From positions 92,531-156,530 of the forward strand of contig JAHDWK010000016.1 of NCBI GenBank assembly GCA_023382655.1: 64,000 nt of DNA. Direction: 5' to 3'. Origin of the DNA: Anaerolineae bacterium. Lineage in GTDB: Bacteria > Chloroflexota > Anaerolineae > Promineifilales > Promineifilaceae. This document shows positions 18,517 through 26,748 of the stretch, piece after piece. The number at the start of each line of letters is the position of its first letter. The stretch's first letter is position 1. The position numbers were made by a program, and so were the translations under genes. Below the pieces are notes generated by a model. The model was not told the DNA's origin. It saw only the letters and a program-made list of their open reading frames with translations, and made no database searches.

Positions 18517-20403
18517 ATGGAAGTGACGACGCCCATTCAAACTCGACCAACTAACCGATTGCGCGCTATTGGCTTTTTTATGGTGGCGCCGCTTGCGGCC
18601 GTACTCCTGCTATTAGGGTTCACGGCCGTCACCGCCGCCGATTACCAGAGCCAGCACAGTGACCGCATCTTCACCGGTATCTCTGCTTTGGGCATAGACT
18701 TGAGCGGATTGACCCAGGCCGAAGCGCAGACGGCGCTGGAACAGGCATTTTCTTATCCACAAACGGCCGTCATTACCCTCACCGATCCCGCTACCGGCCA
18801 GGAATGGACGTATACCCCGGCCGAACTGGGGCTGACCTTTGACGCCGCCACCACCGCCGCCGCCGCCTACCAACTGGGGCGAACCGGTGACCCGGCAGCG
18901 CGTGTGCAGGCGATGTTTGCTACCTGGTATTACGGCCGTACCCTTTCCCCGCAATTCACCCTGGACGAAGCTCAACTCGACCAAAAACTGGCCAACATCG
19001 CCGCCGTGATCAACCGCGCCCCGGCCAATGCGGCCCTGAACATTGCCGATGGTGCCGCTGAATACAACGCCGGGCAATACGGCCGTTTGCTGGACACGGC
19101 CGATGCCCGCCAACGGCTGCTGCCGGCCCTCACCCAATTCCGCGAAGCCGAGATGCAACTTCTGGTTCACCAAACCCAACCAACCATCGCCGATGCGGGC
19201 GACAGCGCCGCCCAAATCCAGCAGCTCATTGGCAGCCCGATCACCTTTTACCTGCAAGCGCCGCTGGATGAACTGGATTTGCAGCCCATTACCCTCTCCA
19301 CCGCCGACCTCAATGCCTGGCTGCGTGTGGAAATGCAAGACAACAACGATGGCGTGATGCAGCACCGTGCTTTTTTGGATGAAAATGCCATTCGTCATTG
19401 GCTGCGCCAGTTTGAAGACGATCTGTACCGCGAGCCGGTAAACGCTCGTTTCTATTTTGATGACGCTACCGAAGAACTGGTATTGGTGGCGCCCCATATC
19501 AACGGCCGTGAACTGGACATCGAGGCCACTATCGCCCAACTGCAAGCCCAGGTGGGATCCCCCAACCGCTCTGTCCCCTTTGTGGTCAAGGACATTGTTC
19601 CGGTAGCCCATTCTGGAGCCACCGCCCTCGAACTGGGCATTACCGAACTCATCACCCAAAGCACTACCTGGTTTTCCGGCTCCACCCCGGCCCGCAAACA
19701 CAACATCGCCACCTCCGCCGCCAACTTCTATGGCATCGTTATTGCCCCTTACGAAGAGTTCAGTTTCAACAAATACCTGGGCAGCATCTCTGAAGCCGAC
19801 GGCTACGAAGAAGGGTTCATCATCATTGACGGTCTGACCATCAAAGGGGTGGGCGGCGGCATCTGCCAGGTGAGCACTACCCTGTACCAGACCGCCTTCT
19901 TTGGTGGCTACCCCATCACCGAACGGCTGCCGCACGGTTACATGCTGGGTTACTATCGTGACGGCGCCGGGCACGGCATGGACGCCACCGTCTACTCCCC
20001 GTTGGTAGATATGAAGTTCATCAACAACACCCCCCATCACCTGCTTATCGAAAATTATTACGACACAGAAAACGAGGCGCTGACCTTCAAATTTTACAGC
20101 ACCAGCCTGGGGCGGCGTGTGGAGAAGGAACTGCTGCCCTGGCAAAATGTGGTACCTGCCGTCCAGGAGGATTCCTGGGTGTTTGACGAAACGCTAGAAC
20201 CAGGCACCGTCATCCAGGTAGATTGGGCTACCGAAGGCGCCGATGTCACCGTGACCCGCATCGTCTATAACCAGGATGGTGTCCCCCTCTATGGCCCCAT
20301 TGAATACTTCAACAGTCACTACCTGCCGGTGGGCAACGTCTACCATTATGGCCCCGGCGTGGAACCGTATGATTACTCGCTTGTCCCCGACGATGATCAC
20401 TGA
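18517..20403 (+). CDS. VanW-family protein with PG-binding-type repeats
   Basis: Membrane-anchored exported protein of 628 residues: one N-terminal transmembrane helix (residues about 18-42), then two PG_binding_4-like modules beginning IFTGISALGIDLSGLTQAEA. The C-terminal VanW domain has the signatures ANFYGIVIAPYEEFSFNKYL, GGGICQVSTTLYQTAFFGGY and HGMDATVYSP. The first vanW was found in a vancomycin-resistance cluster, but the domain is widespread and its biochemical role is unsettled; a cell-envelope function is the safest reading. It does not sit near van genes, so no resistance is implied. Confidence 0.9.
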   Translation: MEVTTPIQTRPTNRLRAIGFFMVAPLAAVLLLLGFTAVTAADYQSQHSDRIFTGISALGIDLSGLTQAEAQTALEQAFSYPQTAVITLTDPATGQEWTYTPAELGLTFDAATTAAAAYQLGRTGDPAARVQAMFATWYYGRTLSPQFTLDEAQLDQKLANIAAVINRAPANAALNIADGAAEYNAGQYGRLLDTADARQRLLPALTQFREAEMQLLVHQTQPTIADAGDSAAQIQQLIGSPITFYLQAPLDELDLQPITLSTADLNAWLRVEMQDNNDGVMQHRAFLDENAIRHWLRQFEDDLYREPVNARFYFDDATEELVLVAPHINGRELDIEATIAQLQAQVGSPNRSVPFVVKDIVPVAHSGATALELGITELITQSTTWFSGSTPARKHNIATSAANFYGIVIAPYEEFSFNKYLGSISEADGYEEGFIIIDGLTIKGVGGGICQVSTTLYQTAFFGGYPITERLPHGYMLGYYRDGAGHGMDATVYSPLVDMKFINNTPHHLLIENYYDTENEALTFKFYSTSLGRRVEKELLPWQNVVPAVQEDSWVFDETLEPGTVIQVDWATEGADVTVTRIVYNQDGVPLYGPIEYFNSHYLPVGNVYHYGPGVEPYDYSLVPDDDH

Positions 20404-20455
20404 ACCGTAATTCGTTAGCCGTGACCGATTACGGTTCACGGATTACGGATGACGA
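20404..20455. repeat. Spacer built of ATTACGG/CCGTAAT arms
   Basis: Convergent-gene spacer between the VanW and TrhA genes with inverted and direct copies of CCGTAAT and ATTACGG. It may act as a structured 3' end for both transcripts. No clear T-run. Confidence 0.5.
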
Positions 20456-21122
20456 CTCCAAGCGGCAGTAAAAACACCAGTATGGTCACAAAATGAGCGA
20501 CACTACCACCCATGACAAACAAGTGCCAGATGGTGTGGTTGTAGGGGATGCGCTCACCGACGTAAAAGATGACCCCAGCGGTGTAAAAAAGGCCACCCAC
20601 TATAATGCCAAACAAGCCCCAGGCGGGCATCACCACTATCATTTGCCGGAAGGCGATCAGGCACATCCAGCCCATAAACAGGTAACCCAGGGTGGCCCAT
20701 TTTTCATAACGGCCGATGAACAACACCTTGAAGGCAATGCCCAACAACGCCATGCCCCAGACGACCGCCAGTAGCGTCAGCCCCATTGGATCACGCATTT
20801 TTACCAGCAGAAATGGGGTATATGTCCCGGCAATAAGCAGGTAAACGGCCGTATGATCCATCACCCGTAACACCCGTTTCCATCGCGGGCGCTGCACGCC
20901 GTGATACAACGTCGAGGCCAGGTACAAAAAGAGCAGACAGCCGCCATAAATGGCAAAACTCAGCACCCGCCAGCCATCACCATACAGCAGCGCCAACACC
21001 ACCAACGTCACCATACCCACTGCCGCCAGCACGCTACCTATGCCATGTGTCACGCTGTTGAGTAGCTCTTCTTTGAATGAGTAAAAACCAATCTGGGGGG
21101 ACGGCCGTTTACCACCAAACAT
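20436..21122 (-). CDS. trhA: Hemolysin III / TrhA family membrane protein
   Basis: Seven-helix membrane protein of 228 residues in the YqfA/PAQR-like family. The metal-site motifs are visible: EELLNSVTHGIGS in helix 1, ASTLYHGVQRP, and DHTAVYLLIAGTYTPF, plus HTIWHLFVMGGSVAHF near the C terminus. The start at 21122 is preceded by GAAAGGTG; an earlier in-frame ATG at 21140 has no site. In some bacteria TrhA controls membrane energetics; haemolytic activity is not implied. Confidence 0.93.
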   Translation of the reverse strand: MFGGKRPSPQIGFYSFKEELLNSVTHGIGSVLAAVGMVTLVVLALLYGDGWRVLSFAIYGGCLLFLYLASTLYHGVQRPRWKRVLRVMDHTAVYLLIAGTYTPFLLVKMRDPMGLTLLAVVWGMALLGIAFKVLFIGRYEKWATLGYLFMGWMCLIAFRQMIVVMPAWGLFGIIVGGLFYTAGVIFYVGERIPYNHTIWHLFVMGGSVAHFVTILVFLLPLGVVIRNP

Positions 21123-21147
21123 ATAACACCTTTCAAACACAGCCCGG

Positions 21148-21522
21148 TTAGTCGCGGGCTTTCAGCCCTATACGCCGGAACAGGTCGCCTATAGTTTCGT
21201 GTTTATAATCGGTAAATTCACCGGCGTCGAGAAAAGCGCCGTGACAGACTGCGCAGCTTTCGTACCAGATATGTGGCTGCCGCACATCTACCATGCGCGT
21301 CAACGGTGTGTGATCATGGGGGCAAAAAATCCGGTCAACGGGGTTATATTTCGCGCCCAGATCGGCGTCGCCGCTATCTATGACCTCCGAGCCGGGCAAT
21401 GCCTTGAGTCGTTCCAGTTCAAACTCATCAAACCAGATACCCAAACAGGACGAGCATTGCTCTACAACAATACCTTCAAATCCTGTCTGTTTCATCAAGC
21501 CCTGACATTTTGGACAGTTCAT
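21148..21522 (-). CDS. Double zinc-ribbon (zf-TFIIB-like) protein
   Basis: Cytoplasmic 124-residue protein with two Cys-rich zinc sites: MNCPKCQGLM with CSSCLGIWFDEFELERL, and FCPHDHTPLTRM with ESCAVCHGAFLDAGEFTDY. This matches the TFIIB-type zinc-ribbon family whose function is unknown. The start ATG at 21522 has a near-perfect AGGAGGTG site. It lies 25 bp upstream of trhA in the same direction, so they may be co-transcribed. Confidence 0.85.
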   Translation of the reverse strand: MNCPKCQGLMKQTGFEGIVVEQCSSCLGIWFDEFELERLKALPGSEVIDSGDADLGAKYNPVDRIFCPHDHTPLTRMVDVRQPHIWYESCAVCHGAFLDAGEFTDYKHETIGDLFRRIGLKARD

Positions 21523-21614
21523 CTGCACCTCCTGAGGAATAATGGCTGGTGGTAAACTGTTAGCGCCAGCCCACATTATTGTACCGTTGTCCCTGTTTTA
21601 CGGAAATATCGAAT

Positions 21615-22691
21615 TCAAGGAAAGCGATGCCATAGCAGCGCCAGCGCCGCGGCTGTCGCCGCCAGAACAGCCCCCAAAAGGGCGAAAATGACGCTGATTT
21701 CCCGGCGTTCCTTTTGCAAGATCATTTCAGACGGCAGGTTGGTGAAGACTTCGTACAGTTGCTCCGCATCTTCCGCCCGATAATACGCCCCGCCGGTCAG
21801 GTCGGCCATGCCCTGCAAGGTGGTTTCATCCAGTATCAAAAAACGGCGAAAACCACCGCCACCGCCGCTGAAACTGTTGGGGCCAAAACCACCAAACCCA
21901 CCCTCGAAGGCATCGCTGCCCAACTGCTGCGATGAGCAAACCATTTGCTCCGGCTCGGTGGAGCCAAAGCCGATGGTATAGACGCGCACCTGGCGGTCGG
22001 CCGCCTGCTGCGCAGCATCCAGCGGCAGTGGCCCCCGGCTGTTGGCCCCGTCCGTCAGCACCACGATGATGTCTGGCTGGTACAGGCCCTCCGGCGGCAG
22101 TGGCACATCCCCCTCGGAACTGAGGTTGAAGCCACTAGGGGCTACTGCTTCATTTACTTCGGCGATGGCGTCAATGGATTTAAGGGTGGCGCTACCGATG
22201 GCCGTGCCGATGGAGGTGGTGAAATTGCGGATGGCTTCGCGCAGTCGGTCTTTGTCATTGGTAGGCGGCACCACAATTTCGGCAAAGCCGGCAAAGGCGA
22301 CCAGCCCAATGCGGGTTCGATGGGCGTTGTCTTCCACAAAGGCCAGCGCCGCATCCTGGGCCACCGTCAGGCGATTGGGGTCTACATCAGTGGTGCACAT
22401 GCTGCGCGAAACGTCAATAGCCAGGATGATGGTGGTGCGGCTGAGGGGGACTTCCACTTCAGACACGGGGCGGGCCACGGCCGTGAACAAACAACTAAGC
22501 GCCAGCAAAAACAGGGCCACCGGCACGTGCTGCCGCCACCGCGAGCGCCGGGGCAGCGCCTCCCGAATCAGCGCCAGGCTGGAATAACGCACGGCAAATT
22601 TGCGCTTCCGCCGCAAAATCCAGATGTAAATACCGATCAACAGCGGCACCACCAATAACAGCAATAAAAACCAGGGCCAGAGAAAAATCAT
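21615..22691 (-). CDS. VWA-domain membrane protein, BatA/BatB-like (second)
   Basis: Membrane protein of 358 residues: two N-terminal transmembrane helices (near 5-24 and 56-74), a von Willebrand A domain with an intact MIDAS (DVSRSM; TDGANS) and a C-terminal helix. A Gly/Phe-rich insertion (FEGGFGGFGPNSFSGGGGGF) lies near residues 262-281 and may bind a partner or be disordered. The start overlaps the stop of the upstream VWA gene by 4 bp. Last gene of the MoxR-DUF58-VWA-VWA set, linked in other bacteria to chaperone-like assembly of envelope or metal-enzyme complexes. Confidence 0.9.
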   Translation of the reverse strand: MIFLWPWFLLLLLVVPLLIGIYIWILRRKRKFAVRYSSLALIREALPRRSRWRQHVPVALFLLALSCLFTAVARPVSEVEVPLSRTTIILAIDVSRSMCTTDVDPNRLTVAQDAALAFVEDNAHRTRIGLVAFAGFAEIVVPPTNDKDRLREAIRNFTTSIGTAIGSATLKSIDAIAEVNEAVAPSGFNLSSEGDVPLPPEGLYQPDIIVVLTDGANSRGPLPLDAAQQAADRQVRVYTIGFGSTEPEQMVCSSQQLGSDAFEGGFGGFGPNSFSGGGGGFRRFLILDETTLQGMADLTGGAYYRAEDAEQLYEVFTNLPSEMILQKERREISVIFALLGAVLAATAAALALLWHRFP

Positions 22692-23686
22692 AAGGGCATC
22701 CTCCCAAACCAGAGCAGGGACAGCGCCGCCCCGATGAGGAAAAAGAGTGTACTCAGCCCGGCAAACACGGCCGTGACCTCCATCATTTCGCCGCTAATTG
22801 CCAACTGCAAATCCACGTTCTGGTAAATCTCTTGCAAGCCCTCTTCATCGGCGGCATGGTAATAAACCCCATTGGTGGTGCTGGCAATCTGCTGTAAAGT
22901 GGTCTCGTCTAGCCGGGTCAATACATTAAACCCATCCAGGGGTAACACACTCCCCTCGGTGCTGCCAATACCCACCGGGTAAATGCGCACCCCCGCCGCC
23001 GCCGCCAACTGCGCCACTTCAAAGGGATCGGGATTGCTGGTGTTCTCCCCATCGGTGAGCAGCAGCACCACTGCCGAGGGATAATAACCAATGTCCGGCA
23101 GGGGTGAGCCTTCTTCCAGCGAATCCAGGTCCAGGTCAAGAGCAATGGCTTCACCGGCAATGGCGTTGAGGGCGCTAAAAATGCCCTGGCCCAACGAGGT
23201 AGCGCCCTGGGGAGTCAGGCGACTGATGGTAGCCAGCACGGCCGTCTGGTCATCCGTCGGCGGCTGTACTACCAACCCGCCATTGCTAAACGCCACCACG
23301 CCAATTTGAACGGTACCCGGCTGGTTTTCCACAAACGCCCGCGCCGCCGCTTTCGCCGCTTCCATGCGTGTTGGCTCCAGGTCATCGGCCGCCATGCTGT
23401 TGGAGACATCAAAGGCCAGGATGACGGTTCCCTCCACACGCGGCAGCTCCATAATCATCTCTGGTCGTGCCAGGCTAAATAGCAGCAGCGTCAGGCCGAT
23501 GAGGAAAAACAGGGCGGGCAGATGGCGTCGCCGCCTCAGTTTTGCGCCCGTGCTATTTTGCGTCACGCCCAATGGCCCCAACGCCACCACCGCCTGCTGC
23601 CGCCTTTTAAGCAGCCGCCGATAAACCACCACAAAAAGGGGAATGAGCAACAGGGTCAGGAGCATCCAGGGCCAGATGAAAGACAT
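22688..23686 (-). CDS. VWA-domain membrane protein, BatA-like (first)
   Basis: Paralogue of the following gene, 332 residues, with the same layout: transmembrane helices near residues 6-22 and 57-75, a VWA domain with MIDAS residues FDVSNSM and LTDGENTSNPD, and a C-terminal helix just before the end. It precedes the second VWA gene with a 4-bp overlap and follows DUF58 after a 33-bp spacer containing a palindrome. Its likely partner is the MoxR AAA ATPase. Confidence 0.9.
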   Translation of the reverse strand: MSFIWPWMLLTLLLIPLFVVVYRRLLKRRQQAVVALGPLGVTQNSTGAKLRRRRHLPALFFLIGLTLLLFSLARPEMIMELPRVEGTVILAFDVSNSMAADDLEPTRMEAAKAAARAFVENQPGTVQIGVVAFSNGGLVVQPPTDDQTAVLATISRLTPQGATSLGQGIFSALNAIAGEAIALDLDLDSLEEGSPLPDIGYYPSAVVLLLTDGENTSNPDPFEVAQLAAAAGVRIYPVGIGSTEGSVLPLDGFNVLTRLDETTLQQIASTTNGVYYHAADEEGLQEIYQNVDLQLAISGEMMEVTAVFAGLSTLFFLIGAALSLLWFGRMPL

Positions 23687-23695
23687 GATCTTTTA

Positions 23696-23722
23696 TAGGC
23701 GCGATCTTATGGGTCGCGCCTA
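23696..23722. repeat. Inverted repeat TAGGCGCGA at the DUF58 gene end
   Basis: Nine-bp arms TAGGCGCGA and TCGCGCCTA with a 9-nt loop overlap the DUF58 stop codon. It resembles the other short mobile-looking palindromes of this genome. Confidence 0.6.
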
Positions 23723-24634
23723 CAATCTCCGTTTCTTCCGCAAAGCGGCCATGCGTACAATGGCGCTGACCAGGTCTTCTTCGGTGGAAATGGCGTAGAG
23801 GTCTACGCCCGCTTTTTGCAAATCTTGTTTGAGCACCGCCTCGCGCCGGTCGGCGGCGGCGTAAAAGCGGCGGCGAAAGCCGGCATCGCCGGTATCTACC
23901 AGTAGTTGTTCGCCCGTTTCCGCGTCTTCCACCACAATCATGCCCGCGTCCGGCAGTTCCACCTCACGCGGGTCCCACAGGCGAATGCCAATGAGTTCAT
24001 GGCGGTGTTGCAGGAGGGTCAACGGCCGTAACCAGCCCACCTCGCTCATAAAATCAGACACCACAAACACCAGCGACCGCCGGTGAAAGGTGTTCAACCC
24101 GGCGTTCAGCAGCACACTCAAATCAGTGGTTGTTTTGCCGGGATTTGGTCGTTGGCGCAGCAGTTCACGGGTCAGCCGCAATACCTGATTCCGGCTGCTG
24201 CCTGGCGGAATGATGCGCTCGATCCGGTTATTGTACAAAATCGCACCCACCCGGTTGCCACTGCGCGTCAGCAGCCGCGCCAGCGTCGTCACCAGGTCAA
24301 CCAGCACCGTTTCCTTGGGCCGCGCCGCCGGGCCAAAACCCATAGACGGGCTGAGGTCAAGCAAAAACCAGGCCGTAATCTCCCGGTCGGCCACGTATTG
24401 GCGCACGTATAACTCGTTCATACGGGCAGTCACGTTCCAATCAATATGGCGGATATCGTCGGCCAACTGGTATTCGCGCAGGTCGGCAAAATCCAGACCA
24501 TCGCCATAAAACAGGGTGCGGTAATCCCCTTGCAGCAGCCCATCCAACCGGCGAATAACCTGCCAATCCAGCCGCCGCAAGATGCGCTCCGGGGTGATTG
24601 TGGGGTTAGAAGGTGCGGGCGCGCTGGCGCTCAT
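23720..24634 (-). CDS. DUF58 domain protein
   Basis: Cytosolic protein of 304 residues with the DUF58 core motif: DIRHIDWNVTARMNELYVR followed by LLDLSPSMGFG, a degenerate VWA-like MIDAS (DLSPSM), and FVVSDFMSE. Encoded between moxR (start overlaps its 3' end by 29 bp) and the two VWA genes, its standard place. DUF58 proteins are thought to be partners of MoxR ATPases; the client here is unknown. Confidence 0.92.
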   Translation of the reverse strand: MSASAPAPSNPTITPERILRRLDWQVIRRLDGLLQGDYRTLFYGDGLDFADLREYQLADDIRHIDWNVTARMNELYVRQYVADREITAWFLLDLSPSMGFGPAARPKETVLVDLVTTLARLLTRSGNRVGAILYNNRIERIIPPGSSRNQVLRLTRELLRQRPNPGKTTTDLSVLLNAGLNTFHRRSLVFVVSDFMSEVGWLRPLTLLQHRHELIGIRLWDPREVELPDAGMIVVEDAETGEQLLVDTGDAGFRRRFYAAADRREAVLKQDLQKAGVDLYAISTEEDLVSAIVRMAALRKKRRL

Positions 24635-25607
24635 GCAGGGGTACCTCCGGTACAGGAACGGCGTTGACGATACGGGTGATCAATTCATCCGGCGTCACAT
24701 TGTCCGCCAGCGCCTCATAAGACAAAACCAGGCGGTGGCGCATCACGTCCAGCGCCAGGTCACGCACATCCTGGGGTAGGGCATACGGCCGTCCGCGTAC
24801 AAACGCCAATGCCCGCGCCGCCAGAATCAGGTTGATCGAGGCGCGGGGGCTGGCCCCATAGGCAATGAACGGTTTCAAATCGGCCTGCCCCACTAACTGC
24901 GGCTGGCGCGTGGCTGTCACCAGTTTGACGGCATACTCCATCAGCGCCGGGTCCACATACACCGCGTCTGCTTCCTGCTGCAAGGCCAGCAGTTGCTCCG
25001 TGTCAATCACCCGTTGCACCGCCTGCAAAACACCGGTCATGCGCTCCACAATCACAAACTCCTCCGTCGGCGTGGGGTAGCCCACCAGCACTTTGAGCAT
25101 AAAACGGTCTACCTGCGCTTCCGGCAGGGGGTAGGTGCCTTCGGACTCGATGGGATTTTGTGTGGCCAGCACCAGGAAGGGAGTGGGTACTTTGTGGCTC
25201 TCCCGGCCAATGGTCACCTGCCGTTCCTGCATCACTTCCAGCAGGGCGCTTTGCACTTTGGCCGGGGCGCGGTTGATCTCGTCTGCCAGCAGCAAATTGG
25301 TGAAGACGGGGCCAAAGGAGGTGTTGAATTCGCCCGTTTTCTGGTTGTAAATGCGGGTGCCGACGAGATCGGCCGGCACCAGATCGGGGGTGAATTGGAT
25401 GCGCTGGAACTGCCCACCGATGGCTGAGGCCAGAGTTTTGATGGCCATCGTTTTAGCCAGGCCGGGCACACCTTCTACCAGGATGTGCCCCCGCGCCAGC
25501 AGGGCGATGATCAGCCGTTCCAGCAAAATGTCCTGCCCGACGATGATCTTTTTGACCTCGTATAGCACTTTTTCCATGGGTTTGTCGTTGTTGGGTGGTG
25601 GAGTCAT
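24606..25607 (-). CDS. MoxR-family AAA+ ATPase
   Basis: AAA+ ATPase of 333 residues with Walker A GVPGLAKT (46-53), Walker B LLADEINRAP, sensor 1 LATQNPIE and an arginine-finger region PEAQVDRFMLK. MoxR ATPases act with VWA-domain proteins to activate or assemble other proteins, and the operon here contains exactly those partners. First gene of the unit, with a GGAGATT-family palindrome between it and the protease gene upstream. Confidence 0.94.
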   Translation of the reverse strand: MTPPPNNDKPMEKVLYEVKKIIVGQDILLERLIIALLARGHILVEGVPGLAKTMAIKTLASAIGGQFQRIQFTPDLVPADLVGTRIYNQKTGEFNTSFGPVFTNLLLADEINRAPAKVQSALLEVMQERQVTIGRESHKVPTPFLVLATQNPIESEGTYPLPEAQVDRFMLKVLVGYPTPTEEFVIVERMTGVLQAVQRVIDTEQLLALQQEADAVYVDPALMEYAVKLVTATRQPQLVGQADLKPFIAYGASPRASINLILAARALAFVRGRPYALPQDVRDLALDVMRHRLVLSYEALADNVTPDELITRIVNAVPVPEVPLHERQRARTF

Positions 25608-25626
25608 GTTTACTTCCCTGAAAAAC

Positions 25627-25680
25627 GGAGATTAGGAGATTGGGAGATTCAATCTCCTGGTCTCCTAATCTCCCAATCTC
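25627..25680. repeat. Palindrome, GGAGATT family
   Basis: Spacer between the protease and moxR genes composed of GGAGATTAGGAGATTGGGAG and a complementary right half. Related to 5147-5179, 8442-8504 and 35563-35617. Confidence 0.75.
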
Positions 25681-25683
25681 ATC

Positions 25684-26553
25684 CTAGTAGTCCGGCCCGC
25701 CGGCGGCGGACACGGCCGTGCCAATGGGCACGGCAAAACCAATGCCCACAAAAAAATTCTGTTCCGCCGGGTTGGCCAGGGCGGTGACGATGCCGATGAC
25801 CTGCCCCTGCCGGTTGAGCAGGGGGCCGCCAGAGTTGCCGGGGTTCACGGCCGTGTCAAACTGGATCAGCCCTTCCAATCGCAGATCGCTGTCTTCAATG
25901 GGGATGGAGCGGTTGAAGCCGGAAATGACGCCCGCGCTCATAGAAGCCGTCAGCCCCAGCGGATTGCCTACGGCATACGCTTCATCGCCCACGCGCATGG
26001 CCCCGGCGCTGCCTAACACCGCCGGGACGATCAACTCCGGTGGCTGTTCTGGTTGCAGCACGGCAATGTCATTGTGTGGTTCGGCGGCGGCGATCACGGC
26101 CGTAGACCGGCTGCCATCGGCAAAATGCACCTCGATTTCCAGAGCATCCGCCACCACATGATAGGCCGTGAGAATGTCGCCATTTTCATTGACGACGACG
26201 CCGCTGCCCACACCCAGCCCGTCTTCATCATCGTCGGCCCCGGCGGGCAGCCGCACCCGGATGAAAACCAGCGAGGGCAAAATGATCTGGTACACCTGGT
26301 TGGAATAAGCGGGTGGCGGCGTGGCCGAGGCCATCACCTGCACAACACGCGCGTCAATGTCGCGTTCGCTGGGCGGGATGGGGGCGGGAAAGAGATTGTG
26401 ATACAGAAAGAGAGCAAACAATATGCAGAGGATAATGAGGGCTAATGGCCGTAGCCGTTTCACAACCGGGCGCAGTGAATGTTTCCATGTGGGCCAATGA
26501 CGGGGCGGGGTGGTTGAAGCCGGATTGAACTCTTCTTCCATGTGTCCAGTCAT
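25684..26553 (-). CDS. Trypsin-like serine protease, HtrA/DegP-type without PDZ
   Basis: Membrane-anchored S1C protease of 289 residues. One transmembrane helix (about LALIILCILFALFLYHNLF) is followed by a protease domain with a complete triad: His in TAYHVVADA, Asp in EPHNDIAVLQ and Ser in NPGNSGGPLLN. The protein ends soon after FFVGIGFAVPIGTAVS, where HtrA relatives continue into a PDZ domain, so none is present. The start at 26553 is chosen among ATGs at 26631, 26553 and 26541; none has a convincing ribosome-binding site. The stop lies at a palindromic repeat, so the end may have been shortened by repeat insertion. Confidence 0.85.
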   Translation of the reverse strand: MTGHMEEEFNPASTTPPRHWPTWKHSLRPVVKRLRPLALIILCILFALFLYHNLFPAPIPPSERDIDARVVQVMASATPPPAYSNQVYQIILPSLVFIRVRLPAGADDDEDGLGVGSGVVVNENGDILTAYHVVADALEIEVHFADGSRSTAVIAAAEPHNDIAVLQPEQPPELIVPAVLGSAGAMRVGDEAYAVGNPLGLTASMSAGVISGFNRSIPIEDSDLRLEGLIQFDTAVNPGNSGGPLLNRQGQVIGIVTALANPAEQNFFVGIGFAVPIGTAVSAAGGPDY

Positions 26554-26748
26554 ACTGTTGAAAGCCGGGCTTGTCAATGTTCGGAGACGAACGTTAAGCA
26601 TATGTGAATGGGGAAGCGCTTCTCCCGGCAATTGGTGACATCTGGCACGAGCAAAAACGGCCGTTTGACACTTGCCTCCTGCCTATCTCTGGTCACACTT
26701 CATTCGTAAAACGTAAACCAAAAGGGTTGCGTTTAAGGATGAATAACC

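Noticed and set aside
18613..20145. A 510-codon open frame antisense to the VanW-family gene
   Set aside because: It is a GC-driven shadow: the plus strand has a signal anchor, VanW signatures and a clear domain order, while the antisense product has no recognisable domain.
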